A stretch of DNA of 10,911 nt from Candidatus Aenigmatarchaeota archaeon (GCA_016867675.1 VGIZ01000011.1:1-10911); one strand, 5' to 3'. Positions 1 to 5,914 are shown, counted from the stretch's first letter. Notes: a model not told the origin generated them from the sequence alone. Numbers and translations are program-made.

Positions 1-196
1 GCACGTTCTTGCGCACGGCCTTGGACTTTATGTTTGAAGCCGTGCCCTGCTCGTTGCGCAGCTGCTCATTCACCTTGTTGAGGTTGAAACCCTGGGGTAT
101 GTAAACCGACACAAGCTCTGTGTGCCTGCCCCTTATCTTCTCCAGCTGCTCTATCAGCAGCTTCAGCCTCTTCGTCGCTGCTTCGTTTTCAGTCAT
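1..196 (-). CDS. prf1: Peptide chain release factor 1, archaeal (aRF1), N-terminal part
   Basis: Cytosolic class I release factor that reads stop codons in the ribosomal A site and triggers peptide release. Only the first 65 codons are present; the gene runs off the left edge. The visible part has an N-terminal helix, then a segment reading [13 protein letters not shown] (about residues 22-34) typical of domain 1 of a/eRF1, and TASNIKSK near residues 53-60, which contains the NIKS motif used in stop-codon recognition. The ATG at 196-194 is chosen because it places these motifs at the usual distance from the N terminus. No TATA-like sequence lies 25-30 nt before this ATG, unlike most genes here, so its mRNA probably has a long leader that includes the hairpin array at 230-349. 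An AGGT lies directly against the ATG, too close to be a convincing ribosome binding site. Identification is firm; the leader is inferred. Confidence 0.93.
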   Translation of the reverse strand, partial: MTENEAATKRLKLLIEQLEKIRGRHTELVSVYIPQGFNLNKVNEQLRNEQGTASNIKSKAVRKNV

Positions 197-201
197 ACCT
201 C

Positions 202-215
202 TCGCCTTCCGTTTG
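202..215. repeat. Direct repeat, copy A (next to aRF1 start)
   Basis: TCGCCTTCCGTTTG here is identical to 362-375. Read on the minus strand the similarity continues past the identical block with a few transitions, toward the aRF1 start codon. Together the two copies bracket the hairpin array at 230-349, as expected if the array arose by insertion or by duplication of the sequence just before the aRF1 start. Confidence 0.7.
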
Positions 216-229
216 TTGACGGGCTGTCT

Positions 230-349
230 CCGCTTTCAGCGGGACATGTCTGTGGACTTCGTCCACGATATGCCCGACAGCTTTGCTGTCGGTAGCATGC
301 CTGAGAGTTTCGCTCTCAGTCGCATCGCTTGCTGAATTTGGTGCATGCG
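230..349 (-). repeat. Tandem array of short perfect hairpins in the probable aRF1 leader
   Basis: Read on the minus strand (aRF1 sense) the units are: CGCAT/ATGCG with a 19-nt loop (349-321); CTGAGAG-CGAAA-CTCTCAG (319-301); CCGACAGC-AAA-GCTGTCGG (292-274); GTGGAC-GAA-GTCCAC (266-252); and CCGCT-GAA-AGCGG (242-230). The centres of the last four lie about 23-27 nt apart. The stem sequences differ completely while pairing stays perfect, and the loops stay A-rich and mostly contain GAA. The linkers are also alike, several containing CATGC, CATAT or CATGT. Two further hairpins of the same style lie upstream: 440-431 (loop TGAA) and 423-408 (stem GGCGG/CCGCC). Conserved pairing without conserved stem sequence suggests a structure that matters as RNA or as a binding site. 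Function unknown. Confidence 0.75.
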
Positions 350-361
350 AGGGTTTATCTT

Positions 362-375
362 TCGCCTTCCGTTTG
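362..375. repeat. Direct repeat, copy B
   Basis: Second identical copy of the 14-nt sequence at 202-215, 160 nt away and on the far side of the main hairpin array. It precedes no start codon on either strand. Confidence 0.7.
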
Positions 376-452
376 GCTGCGGACGCCTTTCTCTCTTTTG
401 AATCAGTGGCGGATTCAACCGCCTCGCATCCGCTTCAGCGTATTTAATAGAG

Positions 453-460
453 TTTGATAA
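453..460 (+). promoter_or_regulatory. TATA-like box of KaiC-like gene
   Basis: TTTGATAA lies 24-31 nt before the ATG at 484, the same spacing as at several other genes here, which predicts a leaderless transcript starting at or near that ATG. The surrounding stretch 441-474 is AT-rich with other possible TATA sequences, so the exact element is uncertain. Confidence 0.45.
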
Positions 461-483
461 ACTAATATAATATAGTGCATTCC

Positions 484-1182
484 ATGAAAAGGGTGAAGAC
501 AGGCATAGCCGGCCTTGACGACATTCTGGGCGGGGGCATACCGCAGAACCAGCTGCTGCTGATAACAGGCACCAGCGGCACAGGCAAGACCATCATGTGC
601 AGCCAGTTCCTCTGGAACGGCGTCAAGAAATTCGGCGAGGCGGGCGTCTACCTGAGCTTTGAGGAGCCCGCCGACGCGATAAGGGAGAACATGAAGGAGT
701 TCGGCTGGGACTTCGGCGAGATGGAAAAGGCGGGCAGGCTGGCGTTCATAAAGTACGACCCGTTCAGGATTGACGAGGTCTTCAACATCCTTGACTCCAC
801 CATAAGGGAGATAGGCGCGACCCGCGTGGTCGTTGACTCCATCTCAGCGCTCGGGCTGCACGTCAGGGACAAGTCAGAGCTGCGCAGGATGATATACAAC
901 CTGTCCATCCTGCTCAGGAAGCTCAACTGCACCTCGCTCATAGTCTCGGAGATAGTGCACGGCACCGAGCCGAAGCTCTCCCGCTACGGGGTTGAGGAGT
1001 TCGTCGCGGACAGCGTCATAGTCCTCTACTACGAGCGCATAGAGTCGGTGTTCAACCGCGCCATACAGGTGTGGAAGCTGAGGGGCTCGGAGCACTCCGA
1101 GCGGCTCCACCCCTACCTCATAGACGGCAGCAAGGGCATCGTTGTCAGCTCAGGCGAGGAAGCCTACGTCAGGAGAAGGTAG
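484..1182 (+). CDS. KaiC-like / RadA-superfamily single-domain ATPase
   Basis: A 232-residue cytosolic RecA-fold ATPase of the archaeal KaiC-like group. The N terminus carries the family signature (TGIAGLDDILGGGIP, residues 6-20). Walker A is GTSGTGKT (29-36), an acidic pair follows the next strand (FEE, 59-61), and Walker B ends VVVDS (D118). With a single domain it is about half the length of cyanobacterial KaiC. Archaeal members are common and often regulatory or signalling ATPases, but the partner here cannot be told. I prefer the ATG at 484 to the in-frame GTG at 475, because MKRVKTGI is a normal family start and a TATA-like box sits 24-31 nt upstream of 484. It lies just before the secretion ATPase on the same strand, but that gene appears to have its own promoter 166 nt further on. 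Family assignment is firm; role unknown. Confidence 0.9.
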   Translation: MKRVKTGIAGLDDILGGGIPQNQLLLITGTSGTGKTIMCSQFLWNGVKKFGEAGVYLSFEEPADAIRENMKEFGWDFGEMEKAGRLAFIKYDPFRIDEVFNILDSTIREIGATRVVVDSISALGLHVRDKSELRRMIYNLSILLRKLNCTSLIVSEIVHGTEPKLSRYGVEEFVADSVIVLYYERIESVFNRAIQVWKLRGSEHSERLHPYLIDGSKGIVVSSGEEAYVRRR

Positions 1183-1183
1183 C

Positions 1184-1200
1184 GCGCATGAGTTCTGCGC
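1184..1200 (+). other. Small hairpin after the KaiC-like gene stop
   Basis: GCGCA (1184-1188) and TGCGC (1196-1200) can pair around a 7-nt loop, starting one base after the TAG stop. No T-run follows, so it does not look like a typical archaeal terminator. The rest of 1201-1317 shows nothing I recognise. Confidence 0.3.
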
Positions 1201-1317
1201 AAGATGCCTGATTGGGCCACGCATTTGTTTGCAGTCCTGCACTTGTCGCGAGCGCATTCGCACAAAAACAGCAGGGCTCAAGCCAAGGTAGCAGGCGGGC
1301 TGGCGCATACAAATTCT

Positions 1318-1325
1318 TATTTTAA
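1318..1325 (+). promoter_or_regulatory. TATA box of secretion ATPase gene
   Basis: TATTTTAA lies 24-31 nt upstream of the ATG at 1349, consistent with a leaderless transcript. No ribosome binding site is visible before the ATG. Confidence 0.6.
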
Positions 1326-1348
1326 GCAAACTTGCCCAATATTATTCC

Positions 1349-3058
1349 ATGGTGGACCTTCCCGGCATCAGGGGCCTTATCAGGAAGAAGATAGAGGAGG
1401 CGAAGAAGGAGGCGGTCTACCCCAAGGTCATGTTCAGGGAGCCTCTGCACATCATAGCCCTGCCGAGCTTCAGGGACCCCTCAAGGGTGGACTTCAGCTA
1501 CCCGCTCATAGAGCCCTTTGCCACAGCGCACATAAAATGGGACGACAGCACCAAGACGCTCAAGTACAATGTCATTGAGCCCGAGATGTCAGATGAAGAC
1601 GGGGCGATGCTCAAGAAGATGGAGGATGCGCTCACCGAGGTCATAGACGTAAAGATGTCGGCCATCAAGAACCGCTCCGAGCTTGTGGCATACCTGCAGA
1701 AGAAGATAAGCCAGATAATGGACGACACCGGCATGAGGATTCCGCAGGACAGGTACATCAGGATAATGTACTACATCATCAGGGACTTTGTGGGGCTCAA
1801 CCGCATAGAGCCGCTCATGCACGACCCTTACATAGAGGACGTCGGATGCACGGGCACTGACACGTCCATCTACATAATCCACAGGAAGTTCGGCTCCATG
1901 GAGACCAACATCATCTACAAGGACTTTGAGGAGCTCAGCGACTTCGTGGTCAAGATTTCAGAGCGATGCGGCCGTTACATCTCCTACGCCAAGCCGCTGC
2001 TGGACGGCAGCCTGCCTGACGGCTCCAGGGTTCAGGCCTCGCTGGCAAAGGACGTTTCCACCAAGGGTCCCACGTTCTCCATCAGGAAATTCAGGAGCAA
2101 CCCCTTCTCGCCCGTTGACATGATGAACCTCGGAACAGCGTCGTCAGCCATGCTCGCATACCTGTGGCTGCTGCTGCAATACGACGCCTCCATGCTGATA
2201 GTCGGCGGCGTCTCCACAGGAAAGACCAGCATGCTCAACGTGCTGAGCATGTTCATCCATCCCGAGGACAAGATAATCAGCATAGAGGACACGCGCGAGA
2301 TAAACATCCCCCACGCCAACTGGGCGCCGTCTGTCACCCGCGTCGGCTTCGGCGTGCCTGAGTCCATGACAGGCAAGAGGTATGGCGAGATAGACCTCTT
2401 CGACCTTCTCAGGGAGAGCTTCAGGCAGAACCCTGACTATGTCATAGTCGGCGAGGTCAGGGGCAAGGAAGCCTATGTCATGTTCCAAGGAATGTCGTCG
2501 GGCCACCCGAGCCTCGGCACCATGCACGCGGGCTCTGTTGACGACGTCGTCAAGAGGCTGGAGACGCCGCCAATAGAGCTGTCGCCCTCGCTGCTGGAGG
2601 CGCTTGACATCATCATCGTCATGGTCAATGCCCAGGAAAAGGGCAAGTCCGCGCGCCGCGTCAAGGAGATTGACGAGATACAGAGCGTGGACCTGAGGAC
2701 AGGCGGGGTGCACACTGTCAAGACCTTCGGCTGGGTGCCCTCGCAGGACAAGTACAACGAGAACACCATGGCGTCCGAGGTCATACGCAGGATTTCGTTT
2801 GACAAGGGCATACCCTACCCCAGGCTGATGGAGGAGATAGAAAAGAGGAAGCGCGTGCTTGAGTGGATGCAGCGGCACAACGTGGTGCAGTACGACGAGG
2901 TCTGCAAGATAATCAACCTCTACTACAACGACGAGCCCGCGCTGATGCAATGGGTGGAGAAGGACACCCCGCCCCACGAGGAGAAGGTCAAGGGTCACGT
3001 GGAAAAGGCCTGGGAGTCCGTGACCGGGCTGAGGGTTGTCGGGGAGGACGGGAAGTAG
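1349..3058 (+). CDS. Type II/IV secretion-type ATPase (archaeal pilus/archaellum assembly, GspE/TadA/FlaI superfamily)
   Basis: A 569-residue cytosolic hexameric ATPase expected to power assembly of a type IV pilus-like filament or secretion of pilin-like proteins. All four family motifs are present: Walker A GGVSTGKT (286-293), Asp box SIEDTREI (311-318), Walker B DYVIVGEVRG (363-372) and His box GTMHAGS (390-396). The approximately 220 residues before the core include DGSLPDGSRVQ, the usual N-terminal-domain signature just upstream of the ATPase core. The C-terminal extension after residue 480 is helical and highly charged. The natural partner is the integral membrane platform protein at 3335-4219, but that gene is on the opposite strand with a small gene between. 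No pilin gene with a class III signal peptide is visible. Whether it belongs to an archaellum or a Tad/adhesive pilus cannot be decided here. Confidence 0.93.
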   Translation: MVDLPGIRGLIRKKIEEAKKEAVYPKVMFREPLHIIALPSFRDPSRVDFSYPLIEPFATAHIKWDDSTKTLKYNVIEPEMSDEDGAMLKKMEDALTEVIDVKMSAIKNRSELVAYLQKKISQIMDDTGMRIPQDRYIRIMYYIIRDFVGLNRIEPLMHDPYIEDVGCTGTDTSIYIIHRKFGSMETNIIYKDFEELSDFVVKISERCGRYISYAKPLLDGSLPDGSRVQASLAKDVSTKGPTFSIRKFRSNPFSPVDMMNLGTASSAMLAYLWLLLQYDASMLIVGGVSTGKTSMLNVLSMFIHPEDKIISIEDTREINIPHANWAPSVTRVGFGVPESMTGKRYGEIDLFDLLRESFRQNPDYVIVGEVRGKEAYVMFQGMSSGHPSLGTMHAGSVDDVVKRLETPPIELSPSLLEALDIIIVMVNAQEKGKSARRVKEIDEIQSVDLRTGGVHTVKTFGWVPSQDKYNENTMASEVIRRISFDKGIPYPRLMEEIEKRKRVLEWMQRHNVVQYDEVCKIINLYYNDEPALMQWVEKDTPPHEEKVKGHVEKAWESVTGLRVVGEDGK

Positions 3059-3065
3059 AGGCGGC

Positions 3066-3284
3066 TCATCTTACGTGGTATGTTTTCAGAACATCGCCGT
3101 TTTTATCTACAATATCAACCCTGTCTGCTCCATGTTTTTCATCAATACGGCCTCTGTACATCCTTTCAATGACCCCAGAAACTTCTGCAACCGTGTCGCC
3201 TTCAGCAACTAATATTGGCGCACATTCATCATCAAACGTGTCAACATGATAAGCGCCGAGCTTCTTTTTGTGACATACAGCCAT
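3066..3284 (-). CDS. Small hypothetical protein (72 aa)
   Basis: A 72-residue soluble, acidic-to-neutral protein with no signal peptide or membrane segment and no family I recognise. The C-terminal half (about residues 52-72) reads like a beta hairpin ending VLKTYHVR. The ATG at 3284 is supported by a TATA-like box 22-29 nt upstream, the same layout as its neighbours. Codon use differs from the large flanking genes: GAA, GAT, GTT and ATT are frequent, where the neighbours favour GAG, GAC, ATA and AGG. It is convergent with the secretion ATPase, with only 7 nt between the stops, and lies downstream of the platform gene on the same strand. It may be a lineage-specific or acquired gene; a false ORF is less likely given the promoter-like sequence. 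Confidence 0.6.
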   Translation of the reverse strand: MAVCHKKKLGAYHVDTFDDECAPILVAEGDTVAEVSGVIERMYRGRIDEKHGADRVDIVDKNGDVLKTYHVR

Positions 3285-3305
3285 GAAAACCTTTTAGCAG
3301 GAAGC

Positions 3306-3313
3306 AATAAAAA
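3306..3313 (-). promoter_or_regulatory. TATA box of the 72-aa gene
   Basis: On the minus strand TTTTTATT lies 22-29 nt before the ATG at 3284, in the short gap after the platform gene. It supports independent, leaderless transcription of the small gene. Confidence 0.5.
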
Positions 3314-3334
3314 CGCATCTGCCTGCGCGCCACC

Positions 3335-4219
3335 TTACACCCCAGGATACGTCACGTGCACGAAGGCGAGGAAGCTGATGTTGAGCGCGGGCAGCACGAG
3401 CCACGTCATCAGCAGTATGAGCTCGTCTATGGTCATGCCCAGCACGGTGCCTCCGATGAGGCTCATTATCCCAAGCACGGACAGCATCATCAGCGGAGCG
3501 GCGACAAGCAATGCCGTGTAGATGTCAGCGTAGGTGGAAAGGGTCTTCAGGTACTTCTCCCTGCGTATCCTGTAGTCGAACATTGCCTTGTCAGCCATCT
3601 CGCTTATGTACTCAACAAGGTTGCCTCCCTTCTCTATGGTCTGCGTCATGCCGCCGAGGACCTGCTTCAGCATGTCTGACGGCGTCCTTGCCGCGACCTC
3701 GTTTATGGCGTTTATAGAGCTCATGCCGAACGTCCTGATGTTCCTGACAACGAGCTTTGACTGCTCCGCTATCGCGCCGTATTCCTCGTAGTCCGTCAGC
3801 ATGTCAAACATGAACTCGGGCGGGATGCCCGACGACACTATGGCGTTCATGTGCGCCAGCGCGAAGGGCAGGTCTGTCTCTATGGAGTTCTTTATGCTCG
3901 TGGATTTCTGTATCGGGTATATGTAGAACACGAAAAACACCACCGCGGCTGCGAGGACGGGCATGAGCGTTATCACAACTATGGAAAAAACCGCGTCAAA
4001 GGCGAGGAGAAATGAAGCCAGCACCGCGGCGGCAACCGAAGCGAAGAATGCAACCACGGTTGTCATGAAAATCGTGCAAATCCACACCTTGAGCGGCATC
4101 TCGCTGTTTATGCTCATGAGGTGCGGCTTCACGGAAGCGAAGTATGCCGCATACCTCTCGTAGACGCTGCCGAATATGGCCACGGAAAACCTCCTGTAGA
4201 ACTTGTAAATCCCCGCCAT
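3335..4219 (-). CDS. TadC/FlaJ-like membrane platform protein of type IV pilus-like system
   Basis: A 294-residue integral membrane protein with the layout of a single T2SSF-type unit. A basic N-terminal region is followed by hydrophobic segments at about 45-73 and 76-101, a cytoplasmic helical domain at about 105-230 containing the conserved-looking stretch EKGGNLVEYI (196-205), and two more membrane segments at about 233-256 and 266-290. Such proteins sit in the cytoplasmic membrane under the assembly ATPase; the likely partner is the ATPase at 1349-3058. At about 300 residues it is TadC-sized, roughly half of a two-domain FlaJ/ArlJ. I place the start at 4219 (MAGIYKFY) rather than the upstream in-frame ATG at 4252, because TTTTTTAA lies 23-30 nt before 4219, matching the leaderless spacing of other genes, and 4252 would lie upstream of that promoter. 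Confidence 0.87.
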   Translation of the reverse strand: MAGIYKFYRRFSVAIFGSVYERYAAYFASVKPHLMSINSEMPLKVWICTIFMTTVVAFFASVAAAVLASFLLAFDAVFSIVVITLMPVLAAAVVFFVFYIYPIQKSTSIKNSIETDLPFALAHMNAIVSSGIPPEFMFDMLTDYEEYGAIAEQSKLVVRNIRTFGMSSINAINEVAARTPSDMLKQVLGGMTQTIEKGGNLVEYISEMADKAMFDYRIRREKYLKTLSTYADIYTALLVAAPLMMLSVLGIMSLIGGTVLGMTIDELILLMTWLVLPALNISFLAFVHVTYPGV

Positions 4220-4241
4220 GATATTGTATTTGCAGGCGGTG

Positions 4242-4249
4242 TTAAAAAA
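4242..4249 (-). promoter_or_regulatory. TATA box of the platform gene; decides its start
   Basis: TTTTTTAA on the minus strand lies 23-30 nt upstream of the ATG at 4219. It overlaps the reading frame that would be used if translation began at 4252, which argues for the shorter protein. Confidence 0.5.
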
Positions 4250-4260
4250 CAATGCCTGTT

Positions 4261-4515
4261 TTACGAGAGGGTATTGACGAGGGAGTGCAGCATCCTTCTT
4301 ATCCTGCTGCGATAAATCCCCTCTCGGTTAAGCATGCTTCGGCCGTCTGCGGTAAGCCATGCTGTTTCCACAGGCTGTCCGCCGACATCCCTGAACCCAA
4401 ATGTCGCCACCCCTATCCCGGCAAAACTATACAGAATATTTTCGTCTTCAGGCAACACTACTTCGCTTTTTCTGTATCTGCGAAGAATTTCGTATACGCG
4501 GTCGCTGAGAACCAT
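4261..4515 (-). CDS. Small hypothetical protein (84 aa)
   Basis: An 84-residue soluble basic protein that I do not recognise. It has a charged helical N terminus (YEILRRYRKSE, 8-18), a glycine-rich beta-like middle (30-45) and a basic helical C terminus (66-84). There is no signal peptide, membrane segment or metal-binding cysteine. The ATG at 4515 has a TATA-like CATAAAAA 21-28 nt upstream (minus-strand reading TTTTTATG). Codon use (CGC, CGA, GAA, ATT) differs from the AGG/ATA/GAG-rich large neighbours, as for the 72-aa gene at 3066-3284. It ends 41 nt before the platform gene start, but that gene seems to have its own promoter in the gap. Function unknown. Confidence 0.6.
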   Translation of the reverse strand: MVLSDRVYEILRRYRKSEVVLPEDENILYSFAGIGVATFGFRDVGGQPVETAWLTADGRSMLNREGIYRSRIRRMLHSLVNTLS

Positions 4516-4535
4516 ATGAATAATTGATAGAAATG

Positions 4536-4543
4536 CATAAAAA
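4536..4543 (-). promoter_or_regulatory. TATA box of the 84-aa gene
   Basis: TTTTTATG on the minus strand lies 21-28 nt before the ATG at 4515, in the gap between eS26 and this gene. Confidence 0.45.
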
Positions 4544-4557
4544 CACGTAGTGAGAAC

Positions 4558-4812
4558 CTACCTCTTCCTGACGATGCTCCTGTGCCTTGCGCAGGCAGGG
4601 CAAGCGTATATCTTGGTCTGCATCATGTTGAAGCCGCGCCTGCCCCAGCCGGGCATTCCCCTGAGCAGCGGGTCGTTTATCCTGATGCCCTTGACAATCG
4701 GGAAGGTCTTGTACCTCGGCACAAGCTTGCCGCAGAACCCGCAGCGGACGGTGTTCTCCCTGCCCCTGGTCTTGGTGTGGTCCCATCCCCTCTTGTATCC
4801 GTGCCTCGACAT
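4558..4812 (-). CDS. rps26e: 30S ribosomal protein eS26
   Basis: An 84-residue zinc-binding small-subunit ribosomal protein located near the mRNA exit channel in known eukaryotic ribosomes. Two CxxC pairs are visible, C24/C27 (CGFCGKLVPR) and C71/C74 (CPACARHRSIVRKR); the family keeps both knuckles and the basic C-terminal tail. The middle segment (about 45-66) is rich in Gly, Arg and Met and looks lineage-specific. The start at 4812 gives the expected basic N terminus. It lies 80 nt downstream of eL40 on the same strand and could be cotranscribed, although TATA-like sequence also occurs in the gap. In reference surveys eS26 is present in crenarchaeal-type and eukaryotic ribosomes and missing from classical euryarchaea, which makes it a useful lineage clue. 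Confidence 0.9.
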   Translation of the reverse strand: MSRHGYKRGWDHTKTRGRENTVRCGFCGKLVPRYKTFPIVKGIRINDPLLRGMPGWGRRGFNMMQTKIYACPACARHRSIVRKR

Positions 4813-4892
4813 ATGCCTTGCGCCTTGATATTATAGCCGAAACCGCTTGTATCATTTGGTCAATGCGGCATTTCAATTTATTTTAAATTATA

Positions 4893-5069
4893 TTAGACTT
4901 TCCTTTCCTTGTGGATCGCCCTCAGCTGCTTGGACTTGCATTTCCTGCACTTGACCTTTCCCGCCCTTATCTTGGAGAAGTCCGCCCTTATCTTCGCGCC
5001 GCACTTCATGCACACGAAAACGCGCAGGAAGAGCCTCTTCTCAGCCTCGGGAAATTTCTGCTTGCCCAT
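4893..5069 (-). CDS. rpl40e: 50S ribosomal protein eL40
   Basis: A 58-residue zinc-ribbon protein of the large ribosomal subunit; in eukaryotes the same protein is made fused to ubiquitin, in archaea alone. The family start FPEAEKRLF (6-14) is followed by a C4 zinc site: C20/C23 (VCMKCG) and C41/C44 (CRKC). I place the start at 5069 (MGKQKFPEAE) rather than the in-frame upstream ATG at 5087, because known archaeal eL40 proteins begin just before FPEAE. A GGGTG five bases before this ATG can pair with the 16S rRNA 3' end. A TATA box at 5117-5124 would give a leader of about 20-30 nt, so this gene seems to be leadered, unlike most of its neighbours. Confidence 0.92.
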   Translation of the reverse strand: MGKQKFPEAEKRLFLRVFVCMKCGAKIRADFSKIRAGKVKCRKCKSKQLRAIHKERKV

Positions 5070-5116
5070 CAAAGCACCCGGCGACAACCGCTATAGACCA
5101 ATAATGCCGCATGTGG

Positions 5117-5124
5117 TTTATAAG
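5117..5124 (-). promoter_or_regulatory. TATA box of eL40, overlapping the upstream stop codon
   Basis: CTTATAAA on the minus strand is 48-55 nt before the eL40 ATG. It overlaps the TAA stop (5120-5118) of the coiled-coil protein gene, so this promoter is embedded in the end of another gene. AATGCCGC (5103-5110) and GCGGCATT (5135-5142) are inverted copies that flank it, giving an 8-bp stem with the TATA box in the loop. Confidence 0.5.
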
Positions 5125-5858
5125 CTTGCCCTGCGCGGCATTCTTATTTTGCTGCGGTTTGAAAATACAAGCAGCATTATCGCTCCGACCACGAAGCCGA
5201 TGGCAAAGCTCGTGGAAACGCCGCCAAGGACCATGCCTGTCACCATGTTTCCTGCCTCTGTCTTGGCCTTCAGGTCCTCAATGCTCGCAGCCAGACCCTT
5301 TGTTTCCTCCTTTACGGATTCCAGACCCTTCTGCGATTCCGCAAGCGCCTGCAGGCTGCTTTCGGTTGAGTTAATCCTCCTGTTTATCTCGCTGATTTTG
5401 CCGCTGACAGCGTCAATCCTTGCGCTGACATCGGCAAGCTCCTGCAGCGTCTTCACATCCTCCTGCAGCGCCTCTATGGCGTCTTGGCTGAGCGTGGTTG
5501 AGATGACAAGCCTCGCTATCTCGCTGCCGTCTGCCAGTATGCCCACTCCGTAGCTGCCTAGCTGCGCGTCCGAAGGCACGGAAACCTTCACGGGCACTAT
5601 GCCTGTCAGCGACGGATGGACGACAATTGCGCCGCTGCCGCCGAACGAAACCCACCCCGCCTTTTCGCCTGATGCCGTTATGTTGGCGTCCGCTGAGACG
5701 TCCTGAACAACAAGAAGGACCTCGCTGCTTCCGCCTATCTCAGCCACCACATTAATGGTTCGCTGCCCTGACGGCACTGATATGGCTGCTGCCATGGACG
5801 CCGTCATGCACAAAACAAGCAATGCCGCAAACGCAGGCAGCAGGCCATTGGTCTTCAT
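5118..5858 (-). CDS. Secreted, C-terminally membrane-anchored coiled-coil protein
   Basis: A 246-residue protein of unknown family. Residues 1-24 are a signal peptide (MKTNG, then a hydrophobic core ending near ASMAAA). Residues about 27-125 are rich in short hydrophobic and Gly/Ser stretches consistent with a beta-sandwich. Residues about 127-200 form a long heptad-like helix (repeated Leu, Ile and Val with Glu and Lys), a probable coiled coil. A membrane segment lies at about 205-232, followed by a basic tail (NRSKIRMPRR). The positive-inside rule places most of the protein outside the cell with a short cytoplasmic tail. It may be a cell-surface stalk or envelope protein. The ATG at 5858 is supported by a TATA box 24-31 nt upstream that is shared with the divergent tRNA-Cys. 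Confidence 0.8.
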   Translation of the reverse strand: MKTNGLLPAFAALLVLCMTASMAAAISVPSGQRTINVVAEIGGSSEVLLVVQDVSADANITASGEKAGWVSFGGSGAIVVHPSLTGIVPVKVSVPSDAQLGSYGVGILADGSEIARLVISTTLSQDAIEALQEDVKTLQELADVSARIDAVSGKISEINRRINSTESSLQALAESQKGLESVKEETKGLAASIEDLKAKTEAGNMVTGMVLGGVSTSFAIGFVVGAIMLLVFSNRSKIRMPRRASL

Positions 5859-5881
5859 ATACCCTTATTTTATAAGATGAT

Positions 5882-5889
5882 TATTAATA
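5882..5889. promoter_or_regulatory. Palindromic TATA box serving both strands
   Basis: TATTAATA reads the same on both strands. It lies 24-31 nt before the minus-strand ATG at 5858 and 26-33 nt before the 5' end of tRNA-Cys at 5915, so a single element could position TBP for divergent transcription of both genes. Confidence 0.55.
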
Positions 5890-5914
5890 TCTGCAAATGC
5901 GCGGAAAATTTCTC

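Larger units (their letters stand above)
197..483. other. Divergent intergenic region between aRF1 and KaiC-like gene
   Basis: This 287-nt region separates two divergent genes and has no convincing coding sequence. It holds a row of short hairpins (230-349, plus 408-423 and 431-440), a 14-nt direct repeat (202-215 and 362-375) and an AT-rich stretch at about 441-474 that could serve promoters in both directions. On the minus strand the AT-rich stretch would start an aRF1 transcript near 440, giving a leader of roughly 240 nt that contains all the hairpins. A 60-codon minus-strand frame exists across 236-418, but it runs through the hairpins and has no family resemblance I recognise. Confidence 0.7.

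Noticed and set aside
230-349. CRISPR array
   Set aside because: The units have different sequences, only the pairing is kept, there are no unique spacers of even length, and no cas gene is nearby.
236-418. 60-codon minus-strand frame before aRF1, with an AKLSG repeat
   Set aside because: The peptide repeat is a by-product of the DNA hairpins; there is no ribosome binding site or TATA at the right distance and no similarity I recognise.
475-483. GTG start for the KaiC-like gene
   Set aside because: ATG at 484 gives the standard family N terminus and fits the TATA spacing seen at other genes; the three extra residues are not typical.
1204-1578. Open frame of 124 codons on the plus strand
   Set aside because: It overlaps the start of the secretion ATPase in another frame, passes through its promoter and resembles no protein family.
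2144-2998. Long open frame of 284 codons on the minus strand
   Set aside because: It lies wholly antisense to the secretion ATPase, whose four motifs are intact; its composition (Val, Leu, His, Asp) is that of a GC-rich shadow frame.
4909-5553. Open frame of 214 codons on the plus strand
   Set aside because: It is antisense to both eL40 and the coiled-coil membrane protein, and is Ser/Leu-rich because it mirrors their codons.
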